64,000 nt of DNA, taken from the NCBI RefSeq assembly GCF_900112445.1, contig NZ_FOYY01000003.1:817960-881959 (forward strand), given 5' to 3'. The translations under genes were made by a program, and so were the position numbers. The notes below the pieces were generated by a model. It worked only from the letters and a program-made list of their open reading frames with translations. It did no database searches and was not told the DNA's origin. Below are positions 39,755 through 50,231 of this stretch, one piece after another (position 1 is the stretch's first letter; every line of letters begins with the position of its first letter). The stretch comes from Thiomicrospira sp. ALE5 (GTDB taxonomy: Bacteria > Pseudomonadota > Gammaproteobacteria > Thiomicrospirales > Thiomicrospiraceae).

Positions 39755-41707
39755 ATGACCTTAACTAACCATCGTATTGATCATCAAGACGCGGATGAGC
39801 GCTTGTGTAATACCAGCAATAACCCAGCGTTTTACCAGGTATTAGCCCCCAAGCTCAAGCGCCGCGACTTTTTAATCGGCAGCTTAGGCTTGGCGTTTTT
39901 AACCTTCCCCAAAGGAGCGGCTTTAGCAAACGAAAACACGCCATCATCCGTCAGCAGGCCTGCTTCTCGACTGGGTTTTAACCCTGTCATGGTCAGTGAA
40001 GCCGATACAATCATCTTGCCTGAGGGCTATCAATACCAGGTCATTTTGCCATTTGGCTCGCGCCTGCCCCACCCTGACCTAGATCTCACGATAGGCAGTC
40101 ATCATGATGGGATGCACTTTTTTCCCATCTATGGCGGCAATGATGAAGGCCTACTCGTGCTCAATCATGAGTATATTGAGCCGCGTTTTTTACATAACAG
40201 TTATCAGGGTCGCACCTTTAGCTCGTCTGCGGTGTATATTGATTCAGACGGGCATCGTGACGCCAAAGAGGTATTAGACGAAATGGCCGCACACGGTGTC
40301 ACTGTCGTGCATATCAAACGCGATGAGCAAGGCGAGTGGCTACCCACCAGCAGTCCACTCAATCGCCGCATCGATGCCACTACCCTGATGGAGATTAGCG
40401 GTCCAGCGCGTGGACATGAAAAAATGCGCACGCCGTTTAGTCCGGATGGTACCCAAGGCCGTGGCACGATTAATAATTGCGCGCATGGCGTCACCCCTTG
40501 GGGTACCTATTTAACCTGTGAAGAAAACTGGGCGGGCTATTTTTATAACCCCACCAGTCAACCACGTGAACAACAACGCTATGGCGTGCGCAGGGAAACC
40601 TCGGGGCGTTATGGCTGGGAGCGCGCTAAAAGTTCGGCGGCTCATGCTGACCTATTCCAACGTTTTAAAGCCGACGATGAATTTGTTAATGAACCCAACC
40701 AATTTGGCTGGGTAGTTGAAATTGATCCACTCGACCCGCATAGCACACCGATTAAACGAACTGCTTTAGGTCGTTTCGCTCATGAGGGCGTCATTTTTAG
40801 ACCCGCCGTTGAAGGTCAACCCATCGAATGCTATATGGGCGATGATGCCCGTTTTGAATATATTTATCGTTATGTAAGCGATGCCCCCTACTCTAAACAT
40901 AAGCCGCAAGCAAGTCTGTTGGACGAAGGCACTTTGTATGTAGCCAAATTTCATGAGGATGGTCGGGGTGAGTGGCTGCCTTTGGTTTTTGGGCAAGGAC
41001 CTTTGACTGCTGAAAATGGCTTTGATAGTCAAGGTGATGTATTAATCAACACGCGTTTAGCCGCTGACCTAGTGGGCGCCACGAAAATGGATCGCCCTGA
41101 ATGGGGCGCGATTGACCCAAATTCAGGCGAGGTTTATTTCACCCTAACTAATAACACCCGCCGCCAAGCCGAACAAGTAGATGCGGCCAATCCGCGTGCC
41201 GGCAATCCTTATGGTCATATCATCCGCTGGCAAGAGTCTAGCACCCTGCCAAATCAATTTAACTGGGATATTTTTTTGTTGGCAGGTGATCAAAGTGATT
41301 CTGAGTTTGCGGGTGTGCCGCTCAATGACACCAATCAATTTAATGCCCCAGATGGCTTATGGTTTGATAAGGATGGGCGCCTATGGATTCAAACTGATAT
41401 GAGTGAGCGTGTATTGAATACGGGTGAGTTTACCCAATTTGGTAATAATCAAATGTTAGCCTGCGATCCAGCCAGCGGTGATTTACGCCGGTTCTTAGTC
41501 GGTCCAATTGGCAAAGAAATCACCGGCATTACCGCCACACCTGATGGCAAAACGTTGTTTATCAACGTGCAACACCCTGGCGCGACCACTACGGCTGACG
41601 CATTTAAACGCAATCAATTTAGTTCACGTTGGCCCATGGGCTATGGTGTGCCGAGATCAGCCACCGTGGTGATTACTAAAACCGATGGCGGGGGCATCGG
41701 CACTTAA
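39755..41707 (+). CDS. PhoX-family (DUF839) Tat-exported phosphatase-like protein
   Basis: About 650 residues. A twin-arginine signal is visible at residues 36-37 (LKRRDFLIGSLGLAFLTFP), so it is folded with its metals before export. The body has the DUF839/PhoX pattern: INNCAHGVTPWGTYLTCEENW, GWVVEIDPLDPHSTPIKRTALGRFAHEG, APDGLWFDKDGRLWIQTD and LFINVQHPGATT. PhoX enzymes are calcium- and iron-dependent alkaline phosphatases. The activity here is inferred. AAGGAG seven bases before the ATG at 39755 fixes the start, although the frame is open further upstream into the chemoreceptor gene. Confidence 0.9.
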   Translation: MTLTNHRIDHQDADERLCNTSNNPAFYQVLAPKLKRRDFLIGSLGLAFLTFPKGAALANENTPSSVSRPASRLGFNPVMVSEADTIILPEGYQYQVILPFGSRLPHPDLDLTIGSHHDGMHFFPIYGGNDEGLLVLNHEYIEPRFLHNSYQGRTFSSSAVYIDSDGHRDAKEVLDEMAAHGVTVVHIKRDEQGEWLPTSSPLNRRIDATTLMEISGPARGHEKMRTPFSPDGTQGRGTINNCAHGVTPWGTYLTCEENWAGYFYNPTSQPREQQRYGVRRETSGRYGWERAKSSAAHADLFQRFKADDEFVNEPNQFGWVVEIDPLDPHSTPIKRTALGRFAHEGVIFRPAVEGQPIECYMGDDARFEYIYRYVSDAPYSKHKPQASLLDEGTLYVAKFHEDGRGEWLPLVFGQGPLTAENGFDSQGDVLINTRLAADLVGATKMDRPEWGAIDPNSGEVYFTLTNNTRRQAEQVDAANPRAGNPYGHIIRWQESSTLPNQFNWDIFLLAGDQSDSEFAGVPLNDTNQFNAPDGLWFDKDGRLWIQTDMSERVLNTGEFTQFGNNQMLACDPASGDLRRFLVGPIGKEITGITATPDGKTLFINVQHPGATTTADAFKRNQFSSRWPMGYGVPRSATVVITKTDGGGIGT

Positions 41708-41797
41708 AACCCCGCCTAATTACTTAATAACCCTAGCCCAAATAACGCTGTCGTTTTTTGGGCTTTACTTTTTCCAGCGACACCAGAATAAAACTAT

Positions 41798-41860
41798 CTA
41801 CACAGCCGCCAAAATTTTGGTCGCTTGACGTTTTAACGTCGTCACCATTTCTGCTTTCAT
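41798..41860 (-). pseudogene. remnant of a Phd/YefM-type antitoxin gene
   Basis: An ATG at 41860 with a GAGG site upstream opens a frame of 20 codons, MKAEMVTTLKRQATKILAAV, then TAG. This matches the conserved N terminus of Phd/YefM-type antitoxins, whose next residues would normally be a helix and VLITEHGQPSAYL; nothing similar follows in any frame. No toxin gene is near. It looks like the 5' stub of a lost toxin-antitoxin locus. The palindrome GACGTTTTAACGTC (41827-41840) lies inside the stub. The rest of this 288-base gap holds a CAGGCCTG copy at 41914 and the clpB terminator. Confidence 0.6.
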
Positions 41861-41940
41861 GCTTAAACCTCAAAAACCAACCAAAGTATCACTACTGACC
41901 GCTAAACCACAACCAGGCCTGGTGGTTGGGTTTTGGCTAT

Positions 41941-41964
41941 AAAAAACCCCGCTGGTGCGGGGTT
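41941..41964 (-). terminator. intrinsic terminator of clpB
   Basis: On the minus strand AACCCCGC (41964-41957) pairs with GCGGGGTT (41952-41945), followed by a T-run. It lies about 30 bases after the clpB stop. Confidence 0.88.
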
Positions 41965-41995
41965 AGGAGCATGACAGATTTAAGTGAGTAGCTAA

Positions 41996-44563
41996 TTAGT
42001 GGAAATTGAGTTCGCCGTCTTCCAGCTCAACATGAATAGTTGAACCGGGTTGGAACTCGCCTTTTAGAATGCGTTGCGCGAGCGGATTCTCCAGACGCTG
42101 CTGAATCACACGTTTTAATGGACGCGCACCGTACACCGGATCAAACCCAGCCTCACCCAGCACATCCAACGCTGGAATCGACACCTCAATTTTCAAATCA
42201 ATATCGGTCAAGCGCTGGCGTAAGCTCTCAAGTTGAATGTCGGTAATCGCGCGAATCTGTCCTTTACCCAATGGGTGGAACACCACAATATCGTCAATAC
42301 GATTGACGAACTCAGGGCGGAAATGACCACCGACCACTTCCATGACCGCTGACTTCATCGCATCGTAATTATTTTCACCCGACAGTTCTTGGATTATCTG
42401 CGAACCGAGGTTCGAGGTCATGACAATCACCGTATTGCGGAAATCCACCGTGCGGCCTTGACCATCGGTTAAACGCCCGTCGTCCAGCACTTGCAGCAGG
42501 ATATTAAACACATCCGGGTGCGCTTTTTCGACTTCATCCAGCAAAATCACCGAATAAGGCTTGCGGCGCACCGCCTCGGTTAAATACCCGCCTTGTTCAT
42601 AACCGACATAACCGGGCGGTGCACCAATTAAACGCGCGACCGAGTGTTTTTCCATAAACTCTGACATATCTAACCGCACAATCGCATCCTGACTGTCGAA
42701 CAGGAAATCCGCCAAGGATTTGGTCAACTCGGTTTTCCCTACCCCGGTTGGCCCGAGGAACAAGAATGAACCGTTGGGTTTGTTCGGGTCAGACAAGCCC
42801 GCGCGTGAGCGACGAATCGCATCCGACACAGCTTGCACCGCTTCAGCTTGCCCCACAACTCTCGCGCTCAACGAATCTTCCATACGTAACAGTTTTTCGC
42901 GCTCGCCTTCCATCATGCGCGAAACCGGAATCCCCGTCCAACGCGACACAACTTCGGCAATTTCTTCTTCAGACACCTTGTTGCGCAATAGGTGCATTTC
43001 GCTTTTGCCGTCGGTCATTTCCAGCTCATCAGCCGCCTTAATTTTGGCTTCTAAATCAGGAATCACGCCGTATTGCAATTCTGACATACGCGCCAAGTTG
43101 CCTTCACGACGCGCCACTTCCATTTCAGTTCGCGCCTTGTCGAGTGCTTCTTTGTATTGCTGAGCGCCCTGCAACTTGGCCTTGTCTTTTTTCCAGACCT
43201 CTTCAAAATCGGAATATTGTTTTTCCAGCTCTTTGATCTGATCATTCAGCAACTCAAGCCGTTTTTTCGAGGCCTCGTCTTTCTCTTTTTTCAACGCCAC
43301 CTGCTCCATTTTGAGCTGGATTAAACGGCGGTCAAGTTTGTCCATTTCTTCCGGTTTGGAGTCGATTTCCATCCGAATGCGCGAGGCGGCTTCGTCGATC
43401 AAATCAATCGCTTTATCTGGCAATTGACGGTCGGTGATATAGCGTTGCGATAACCGCGCCGCCGCCACAATCGCTGGGTCGGTAATGGCCACGCCGTGAT
43501 GCACTTCGTAACGTTCTTTTAAACCACGCAGAATCGCAATCGTGTCTTCTTCGGTCGGTTCGTCCACCAAGACTTTTTGGAAACGACGCTCTAACGCGGC
43601 ATCTTTTTCAATATTGTCGCGGTACTCGTTTAAGGTGGTGGCGCCGATGCAGTGCAGTTCGCCACGCGCCAATGCCGGTTTGAGCATATTGCCCGCGTCC
43701 ATTGCGCCTTCGGCTTTACCCGCACCCACCATCGTATGAATTTCGTCGATAAACAAAATCACCTGACCTTCGTTTTTCGACAGGTCTTTCAGCACCGCTT
43801 TCAGGCGTTCTTCAAACTCACCACGGTATTTTGCACCGGCCAGTAACGCGCCTAAATCCAGCGATAACACACGTTTGTTACGTAACCCTTCCGGTACTTC
43901 GCCATTGATAATACGTTGCGCCAGGCCTTCCACAATCGCGGTTTTACCCACGCCAGGTTCACCGATTAATACCGGATTGTTTTTGGTACGGCGTTGCAGA
44001 ACCTGAATCGCACGGCGGATTTCGTCATCGCGTCCAATCACCGGATCGAGTTTGCCCGATTCGGCGCGTGCAGTTAAATCAATGGTGTATTTTTCCAGCG
44101 CTTGGCGCGTGGATTCGGCGTTTTGGTCTTGCACGCTTTCCCCTCCTCGTACTTGTTGAATGGCTTGGGTTAATTTGGCTTCCTGCAGGCCTGCTTGTTT
44201 TAATACATCCGCTACCGTATCTTTCGATTGCAAAGCGGCCTGAAAAAACAACTCACTCGAAATGTAGGCATCACTATTTTTCTGAGCTTGTTTTTCCATT
44301 AAATTCAAAATCGCGCCGGTTTGACGCGAAATCTGCACATCACCACCCGCGCCACTGACTTGCGGCAGGGTTTTAAGCTTGCTTTGCACAGCTTGATTGA
44401 GCGCATTCACATCCACCCCTGCCAGCCGCAATAAATGCCCCTGCTCAGGCAATAAACTCGCTAGAATGTGTAAAGGTTCTATAAATTGATTATCTTGACT
44501 ATTTGCCAGCGACTGCGATTGTGCTAATGCAGCTTGAAACTGGCTAGTAAATTTATCCATCAT
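41996..44563 (-). CDS. clpB: ATP-dependent chaperone ClpB
   Basis: About 855 residues, as in E. coli ClpB (857). It has an N-terminal Clp-N domain, a first AAA domain with Walker A GEPGVGKT, the long coiled-coil middle domain ([26 protein letters not shown]), and a second AAA domain with GPTGVGKTE. It disaggregates proteins together with DnaK. An ATG at 44584 is in frame but would lie only about two bases after the predicted transcription start; the ATG at 44563 has GAGGA seven bases upstream and matches the family start. Downstream of a sigma-32-type promoter. Confidence 0.97.
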   Translation of the reverse strand: MMDKFTSQFQAALAQSQSLANSQDNQFIEPLHILASLLPEQGHLLRLAGVDVNALNQAVQSKLKTLPQVSGAGGDVQISRQTGAILNLMEKQAQKNSDAYISSELFFQAALQSKDTVADVLKQAGLQEAKLTQAIQQVRGGESVQDQNAESTRQALEKYTIDLTARAESGKLDPVIGRDDEIRRAIQVLQRRTKNNPVLIGEPGVGKTAIVEGLAQRIINGEVPEGLRNKRVLSLDLGALLAGAKYRGEFEERLKAVLKDLSKNEGQVILFIDEIHTMVGAGKAEGAMDAGNMLKPALARGELHCIGATTLNEYRDNIEKDAALERRFQKVLVDEPTEEDTIAILRGLKERYEVHHGVAITDPAIVAAARLSQRYITDRQLPDKAIDLIDEAASRIRMEIDSKPEEMDKLDRRLIQLKMEQVALKKEKDEASKKRLELLNDQIKELEKQYSDFEEVWKKDKAKLQGAQQYKEALDKARTEMEVARREGNLARMSELQYGVIPDLEAKIKAADELEMTDGKSEMHLLRNKVSEEEIAEVVSRWTGIPVSRMMEGEREKLLRMEDSLSARVVGQAEAVQAVSDAIRRSRAGLSDPNKPNGSFLFLGPTGVGKTELTKSLADFLFDSQDAIVRLDMSEFMEKHSVARLIGAPPGYVGYEQGGYLTEAVRRKPYSVILLDEVEKAHPDVFNILLQVLDDGRLTDGQGRTVDFRNTVIVMTSNLGSQIIQELSGENNYDAMKSAVMEVVGGHFRPEFVNRIDDIVVFHPLGKGQIRAITDIQLESLRQRLTDIDLKIEVSIPALDVLGEAGFDPVYGARPLKRVIQQRLENPLAQRILKGEFQPGSTIHVELEDGELNFH

Positions 44564-44592
44564 GGCTGAATCCTCAAATTTCATTAATTTTT

Positions 44593-44621
44593 ATATGGGA
44601 TTTAGCCGCAAGGCTTTCAAG
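44593..44621 (-). promoter_or_regulatory. heat-shock (sigma-32-type) promoter of clpB
   Basis: Read on the minus strand: CTTGAAA (44621-44615), 14 bases, then TCCCATAT (44600-44593), against the known sigma-32 consensus CTTGAAA and CCCCATNT. Transcription would begin near 44586, giving a leader of about 20 bases before the ATG at 44563. Confidence 0.82.
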
Positions 44622-44666
44622 AGCAGTTTAAAAATTTAATCCACAGGTTAATAACAGGACACCACC

Positions 44667-45530
44667 ATGACTGATACCTTGTTTTTTTATCTCTCAAAAC
44701 TCGCTTGGGCGCTACTCAGTCCCGGCAACCTGATCATTATCATCTTTATCTTAGGCAGCATATTACTGCTCATGAACTTAAGAAAACTGGCGAAGTGGCT
44801 ACTGGTTCCTAATGCCTTACTAGCAGGCCTGGTGCTTAGCTATCCGGTTGGCGACTGGGTGATTCAGCCGCTCGAACAACGTTTTAGCACACCAACCGAA
44901 CTCCCCGAACATATTGATGGCATCATTATTCTGGGCGGCGGCGAAGATTTAAAACGCTCGTTAAGTTGGCATGTGGCCGAATTGGGCTTGGGCGGTGACC
45001 GCTATATTGCCGCCAAAAAACTGGCTGACATCTATCCGTTTGCCCCAGTAATTTTTAGCGGTGGCAGCGGTTCGATTCAATTACAAAACACCGGTGCAGA
45101 AGGCCATATTGCCCAACAAGTATTTCTTGATATGGGACTGCATCCTTCGCGTTTAATCTTGGAATCGGCATCGCGTAATACCTATGAAAACTTTCGCAAT
45201 ACCCAACCGCTACTCAAACCTGACGGCACTTATCTACTGGTCACCTCTGCCTTCCATATGCCACGCTCGGTCGGTATTGCACGCCAACAAGGGATTAATG
45301 TGATTCCCTATCCCGTGGATTACCGTAGCAATAGTCGTGAACTACGCCAGGTCAATTTTGATTTCTATGATCATTTAAAGGCACTGGAAGCGGGTTGGCG
45401 TGAATGGATTGGCTTGACGGTTTATTTTTTCACCGGTAAATCCGAACACTGGTTGCCAAAGCCCGCCAGTACGGAACAAAATCCAGCATCAACACAAACG
45501 CCTCGGCCTAACCCATTTGAAGGGTTATAA
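44667..45530 (+). CDS. YdcF/ElyC-family (DUF218) membrane protein
   Basis: A 287-residue protein with two N-terminal membrane helices (about 8-30 and 35-60) and a DUF218 domain (DGIIILGGG, IFSGGSGSI, SRNTYENFRNTQPLL, LVTSAFHMPRSVGIARQQG). ElyC/SanA/YdcF relatives affect envelope integrity and lipid-carrier use in wall synthesis, but the reaction is unknown. Divergent from clpB; the methyltransferase gene follows 50 bases on. Confidence 0.9.
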   Translation: MTDTLFFYLSKLAWALLSPGNLIIIIFILGSILLLMNLRKLAKWLLVPNALLAGLVLSYPVGDWVIQPLEQRFSTPTELPEHIDGIIILGGGEDLKRSLSWHVAELGLGGDRYIAAKKLADIYPFAPVIFSGGSGSIQLQNTGAEGHIAQQVFLDMGLHPSRLILESASRNTYENFRNTQPLLKPDGTYLLVTSAFHMPRSVGIARQQGINVIPYPVDYRSNSRELRQVNFDFYDHLKALEAGWREWIGLTVYFFTGKSEHWLPKPASTEQNPASTQTPRPNPFEGL

Positions 45531-45580
45531 TGACTACACTTTGAATCACAACGCTTTAATACAGCTAAAAGGACGGACAA

Positions 45581-47119
45581 ATGAGTGATTGGACATCAGG
45601 TTATGTAGCCGATATTGGCTATACCTATGGTTATTACAAAGAACTCAATCCACTGCGGATGCGCTTGGCCTTATTGAATGCCGGCATAGAACCACCCAAA
45701 GTCAGTACCGCCTGCGAACTTGGTTTTGGACAAGGGTTAAGCGCAGCGATCCATGCCAGCGCGGCGGTAGCGCAATGGTGGGGTAACGACTTTTTACCCT
45801 CGCAAGCCTTATGCGCACAAAACCTGGTCAATGCCAGTGGAGCCAATGCCCAGTTTACTGATGAATCCTTTGCCGAGTTTTTAGCGCGTGATGATCTGCC
45901 CAAATTTGACTTTATTTGCTTACATGGCGTGTGGACTTGGGTATCCAATGAAAACCGTCAACTGATCATGGCCTTTATCAAGAAAAACCTAAAGGTCGGC
46001 GGCGTGGTCTATGTCAGCTATAACACCCAAGTCGGTTGGGCGCAGATTATGCCTTTACGCCGTTTATTGGTACAGCATACCCAGCGCATGGGTGCACCGG
46101 GCGAAGGCAGTGCGCAACGGATTCGCCAAGCCTTGCAATTTGCTGATCAAGTTTTAAAAACCCAACCTTTGCACGCCACGGCCAATAGTCAGGTTGCGCC
46201 TAAACTGCAAGAATTGCTTGGTCAAGATCCCCATTATCTGGCGCATGAATATTTCAATCGCGATTGGCAACCGATGGATTTTGCCGATATGGCCGAGGTT
46301 ATGGCGGAGGCCAAATTAGATTACGCGAGCTCGGCCAGTTATCTTGATCTCATTGAAGCGATTAACTTGTCCGCTGAACAACAACAATTACTTAATCAAA
46401 TTGACGATGTGGCGCTCAGAGAAAACACGCGCGATTTTTGCGTCGATAAAAAATTCCGCAAAGATTATTGGACTAAAGGCGCACAAAGCCTCAATCCCGT
46501 TGAAGTGATTAATGGGCTGCGTGCCGAACGTGTGGTGATGACCAAACCACGCGGCGCGATTTCGCTAGTATTAGAAGGTGCGCTCGGTATTGCCGATTTA
46601 GCGGCTGATATTTACAACCCCATTCTCGACTATTTAGCTGATTACCAAGTCCACACCCTTGGTGAAATCGAACAGGCGCTGGCCAGCCACGGCAAGATTG
46701 GTTTGCAGGAAATTGTACAAGCGATGTTTATTTTTACCCATCGCGGTGAAATTCAATCGGCACAAAGTGACGAGGCTATTGCGGCAGTGAAAAATCGCTG
46801 TGATAAGTTTAACCAAGCGCTCATGGCTAAAGCCCATGGCAGTGCCAGTATTTATTTTTTAGCCTGTCCGGTCACCGGCGGTGGAATTGAAGTAGCACGT
46901 TTCAGTCAATTGTTTTTGCAAGGCTATCAACAAGGTCAGCAAACGCCTGAAGCCTTAGCCGAGTTTGTTTGGACGATTTTAGAACCCCTCGGTGAAGGGG
47001 TGATGAAGTATGGTCGCACGCTTGAGTCAGCCGAAGACAACTTGGCTGAATTGACCCAGCGCGCCAGCAATTTTATTAACCGCGAATACCCAATGCTTAA
47101 GGCGCTAGGGATAGGTTAA
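45581..47119 (+). CDS. SAM-dependent methyltransferase with MethyTransf_Reg domain
   Basis: A 512-residue protein. The N-terminal part is a class I methyltransferase fold ([16 protein letters not shown] as motif [20 protein letters not shown] further on), followed by the predicted methyltransferase regulatory domain ([38 protein letters not shown]). The substrate is unknown; relatives often sit in polysaccharide or glycosylation loci, but this one is next to a YdcF-like gene and convergent with hslV, overlapping it by four bases. Confidence 0.85.
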   Translation: MSDWTSGYVADIGYTYGYYKELNPLRMRLALLNAGIEPPKVSTACELGFGQGLSAAIHASAAVAQWWGNDFLPSQALCAQNLVNASGANAQFTDESFAEFLARDDLPKFDFICLHGVWTWVSNENRQLIMAFIKKNLKVGGVVYVSYNTQVGWAQIMPLRRLLVQHTQRMGAPGEGSAQRIRQALQFADQVLKTQPLHATANSQVAPKLQELLGQDPHYLAHEYFNRDWQPMDFADMAEVMAEAKLDYASSASYLDLIEAINLSAEQQQLLNQIDDVALRENTRDFCVDKKFRKDYWTKGAQSLNPVEVINGLRAERVVMTKPRGAISLVLEGALGIADLAADIYNPILDYLADYQVHTLGEIEQALASHGKIGLQEIVQAMFIFTHRGEIQSAQSDEAIAAVKNRCDKFNQALMAKAHGSASIYFLACPVTGGGIEVARFSQLFLQGYQQGQQTPEALAEFVWTILEPLGEGVMKYGRTLESAEDNLAELTQRASNFINREYPMLKALGIG

Positions 47120-47670
47120 GCCTTTTCCAGCACCTCAATTGTGAGGTTGTGGTTGGTGTAAATACATAAATCAGCCGCAATGGTTAAAGCATTGCGGGTC
47201 AGCTCTTCGGCGCCCAATTCGCTATGACGCATTAAGGCCTGCGCTGCTGCGTGCGCATAGCTGCCGCCTGAGCCAATCGCGATAAAATCATCTTGAGGCT
47301 CAATGACATCGCCAGTGCCGGAAATCAATAGCATGGTGTCCGCATCAGCGACAATCATCATCGCTTCAAGTTTACGCAACGCGCGGTCGGTACGCCAATC
47401 TTTCGCCATTTCGACCGCGGCGCGCATTAATTGACCATTGTGGGTTTGCAAACGGCCTTCAAAGCGTTCAAACAGCGTAAAGGCATCGGCCGTTGCTCCG
47501 GCAAACCCGGCCAACACCTTGCCATCATACAAGCGGCGCACTTTACGCGCATTGCCCTTCATCACGATATGACCGAGCGTCACCTGACCGTCACCGCCTA
47601 TGACCATTTTGCCATGGCGTTTGACACATAAAATCGTCGTTCCATAAATGGTATCCGAACGGTGTTCCAT
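47116..47670 (-). CDS. hslV: ATP-dependent protease subunit HslV
   Basis: A 184-residue HslV peptidase. The mature protein should begin at Thr11 after a ten-residue propeptide ([10 protein letters not shown], then [23 protein letters not shown]); E. coli HslV has only the initiator Met before Thr1. [21 protein letters not shown] and [16 protein letters not shown] are conserved. It forms a double hexamer capped by HslU. Unlike the common hslVU operon, hslU is on the opposite strand 5 kb away. Last gene of the dapF-DUF484-xerC-hslV run. Confidence 0.95.
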   Translation of the reverse strand: MEHRSDTIYGTTILCVKRHGKMVIGGDGQVTLGHIVMKGNARKVRRLYDGKVLAGFAGATADAFTLFERFEGRLQTHNGQLMRAAVEMAKDWRTDRALRKLEAMMIVADADTMLLISGTGDVIEPQDDFIAIGSGGSYAHAAAQALMRHSELGAEELTRNALTIAADLCIYTNHNLTIEVLEKA

Positions 47671-47687
47671 AAAGGTTTTCCTCTTTT

Positions 47688-48620
47688 CTACTTGGTTTTT
47701 CGCGCGCGTGGATGCGCCTTGTCATACACCTGCGCCAGATGTTGCATATCTAATTTGGTATATATTTGAGTCGTACTCAGTTGCGCATGACCCAATAATT
47801 CCTGCACCGCCCGTAAATCTCCGCTGGATTCTAACACATGGGTTGCACAGGCATGGCGCAAACGATGCGGACTGATACGGCTATCTAGACCGGCGGCTTG
47901 ACCACGTTGCGCTAAACGCTTTTGCACACTGCGCACGGTCAGGCCCTTGCCTTGTTGACTAATAAACAACGCATCATCATGGCTAGCCCATTGCGGACGA
48001 ATCTGCAACCAGACCTGCAAGGCGGTGATCGCAGTCCGCCCCACCATCGCAAGGCGTTGCTTATTGCCCTTGCCCACCACACTAATATAGCCTTCATCTA
48101 ATTGGGTTAGGCTGTCCGGATAGCGCAAACTCACTAACTCAGCTACTCGGATCCCAGACGAATAAAGCAACTCAAACATCGCCTGATCACGCTGCGCCAA
48201 AGCGGTGTCAGCTGGCTGGTCTAATAGTTGTTGCATCTTATCCACTGAGACACTTTTTGGCAGCGGCTTATCGGCTTTGGGGGCTTGCACCCACTGCACG
48301 GGATTGTCCGCTACCCAACCTTGCCGAAGCATAAACTGATAAAAACGCCGCAAAGCTGACAAGTGGCGACGAATGGTACGTGGATGCAGCGCCTGTTCGC
48401 TCATGGCCATCACATACGCCTCAAAGTCTTGCAGCTTTTGCGCTGACCAAAAATCGTGACTGTTTAAGGACTTAGTGCCAGTACCCGCTTGGCACCAGGC
48501 CTGGTAAGCCAAAATATCACGCTGATAATTGGCAATGGAATGAGGCGAATAGTGTTGCGCATTTAACTCGGCCACCAAGGCGCTCAGACAAGCATCAATC
48601 GGTAGGATTTCGTGGCCCAT
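47688..48620 (-). CDS. xerC: tyrosine recombinase XerC
   Basis: A 310-residue tyrosine recombinase. The catalytic residues appear in order: Arg in [10 protein letters not shown], Lys in [10 protein letters not shown], His-x-x-Arg in [12 protein letters not shown], His in [11 protein letters not shown] and Tyr in IYTKLD. It acts with XerD at dif to resolve chromosome dimers. The location between DUF484 and hslV distinguishes it as XerC rather than XerD; the gap to DUF484 is one base. Confidence 0.93.
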   Translation of the reverse strand: MGHEILPIDACLSALVAELNAQHYSPHSIANYQRDILAYQAWCQAGTGTKSLNSHDFWSAQKLQDFEAYVMAMSEQALHPRTIRRHLSALRRFYQFMLRQGWVADNPVQWVQAPKADKPLPKSVSVDKMQQLLDQPADTALAQRDQAMFELLYSSGIRVAELVSLRYPDSLTQLDEGYISVVGKGNKQRLAMVGRTAITALQVWLQIRPQWASHDDALFISQQGKGLTVRSVQKRLAQRGQAAGLDSRISPHRLRHACATHVLESSGDLRAVQELLGHAQLSTTQIYTKLDMQHLAQVYDKAHPRARKTK

Positions 48621-48621
48621 A

Positions 48622-49338
48622 TTAGGACTGACTCAGGGTTAATTCAGGCTCGGCGGGTAACGCATCATTAAACAAATTATTAAACTGTGAACTGACCAGC
48701 TCACCGAGTATCTTTAAAAAATAAATGCCTAAATCAGGCTGAAAACGATTACTGTGACTACCCAACGCCAGCACGCCCCACACCGATTGCCAACCCAAGG
48801 GCACACAGCACATCGACTCAATCGGTTCAGTGGTTTTAAATAAGCCTTGCTTCCATTGTGCTTCAATAAAGCCACACACCGGCTGCCCTGGCGTCAGGCT
48901 GGCCTTTAAACTCGCTACCCAATCTTGACGCACGCCTAGTTGCTGCAGGCCTGCTAAACTGGTATTGGGCAACTCCCAACTAAATAAGGTCACCTGTTCC
49001 ACTGCAAACGGACCTTGCAACTGCTGATAAAGTGCATCCAAAGCCGCTTGTTGGGTGGGCGCTTGTAATAAACGCAAGGCTAAGTGATGCAGCTTTTGCA
49101 TAATCACCCCGTTATCACCGGCAATACTGACCAATGAATCAACCTGATCCTGCAAGAGTTGCTTTTGCTGACGTAACTGCCACACCTGACGTTCTAGTAA
49201 GGATACCGCTTTACCTGACTCCGGATGGGGAATGCTAAGCTCATCTAGCAGGCCCGGAAAGATATGAAAAAACTGTTGGTTTTTAGCGAGATATTCCGCT
49301 ACTTCATCGGCTCTCAGCCCTTTATTATCTGTGGTCAT
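48622..49338 (-). CDS. DUF484 family protein
   Basis: A 238-residue protein: VAEYLAKNQQFFHIFPGLLDELSIPHPE at the N terminus and SLLERQVWQLRQQKQLLQDQVDSLV forming a coiled coil, then a GAF-like C-terminal domain. DUF484 is conserved between dapF and xerC in many gammaproteobacteria and has no assigned function. It touches dapF directly with no gap. Confidence 0.9.
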   Translation of the reverse strand: MTTDNKGLRADEVAEYLAKNQQFFHIFPGLLDELSIPHPESGKAVSLLERQVWQLRQQKQLLQDQVDSLVSIAGDNGVIMQKLHHLALRLLQAPTQQAALDALYQQLQGPFAVEQVTLFSWELPNTSLAGLQQLGVRQDWVASLKASLTPGQPVCGFIEAQWKQGLFKTTEPIESMCCVPLGWQSVWGVLALGSHSNRFQPDLGIYFLKILGELVSSQFNNLFNDALPAEPELTLSQS

Positions 49339-50196
49339 CTAAGTTCCTTCGTTCCAAAATGAAGCATCTAACTCCGCCGAAAAAACCGTCGCCACCGGAC
49401 CGGTCATCCACAAAGGTTCATCCAGCTTGCCCGACCAACGAATCTGCAAATCACCGCCTGGCAAAGACACGGTCACTTGTTCGCTCACCTTATCCCACAA
49501 ACGCAACACCGCCATCGCGGCACACGCGCCGGTGCCACAGGCTTGGGTTTCGCCTGCACCGCGTTCAAACACCCGCAATTTAATATGCTCGGCATCGATC
49601 AGTTGCACAAAGCCGACATTCACGCGCTCAGGAAAGCGCGGATGGGATTCTAACGCCGCACCCAGGTTTTCGACCGGTGCTTGTGCTACATCTTCAAATG
49701 GCATCAAGACCGCATGCGGATTGCCCATCGACACCGCACCGATTAACCAGGCTTGGTGATCAACATCAATTTGATAGGTCGGGGCTTGCTGCTCAGCCTC
49801 AAATGGCAAGGCGTTAGGTTCAAAACGCGGCACGCCCATATTGACGCGCACTTGGCCGTCGGCTTCCAAATACAACACAATCAAACCCGAGGCGGTTTCG
49901 ACCGGAATTTCACGTTTTTGCGTCAGCCCTTGATCATAGACAAAGCGAGCAAAACAGCGTGCGCCATTGCCGCATTGTTGCACTTCCGAACCGTCGGCAT
50001 TAAAAATCCGATAACGAAAATCGGCGTGGGTCGATTGCGGTTTTTCGACCACTAACAATTGATCAAAACCCACCCCCCAATGGCGATTGGCCAAGGCTTT
50101 CACCAGGCCTGGTGAAAATTCAGTCGACTGACTAATGGCATCGACCACCATAAAGTCATTGCCCAAGCCATGCATTTTGCTAAATTTGATATTCAC
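49339..50196 (-). CDS. dapF: diaminopimelate epimerase
   Basis: A 285-residue DapF. The two catalytic cysteines are in [13 protein letters not shown] (Cys75) and in [13 protein letters not shown] near the C terminus; [14 protein letters not shown] is the standard start. It turns LL- into meso-diaminopimelate, needed for lysine and for the peptidoglycan crosslink made by the shape-operon enzymes encoded at the left of the window. Confidence 0.96.
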   Translation of the reverse strand: MNIKFSKMHGLGNDFMVVDAISQSTEFSPGLVKALANRHWGVGFDQLLVVEKPQSTHADFRYRIFNADGSEVQQCGNGARCFARFVYDQGLTQKREIPVETASGLIVLYLEADGQVRVNMGVPRFEPNALPFEAEQQAPTYQIDVDHQAWLIGAVSMGNPHAVLMPFEDVAQAPVENLGAALESHPRFPERVNVGFVQLIDAEHIKLRVFERGAGETQACGTGACAAMAVLRLWDKVSEQVTVSLPGGDLQIRWSGKLDEPLWMTGPVATVFSAELDASFWNEGT

Positions 50197-50231
50197 TGCT
50201 TATCCTTATCACCTGCTTTCATCACCCGCGC

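Noticed and set aside
41908-41929. The palindrome copy at 41914 as a terminator stem for the PhoX-like gene
   Set aside because: The stem is short and lacks a directly following T-run; it fits the iterated palindrome, and the clear terminator here is the clpB one at 41941-41964.
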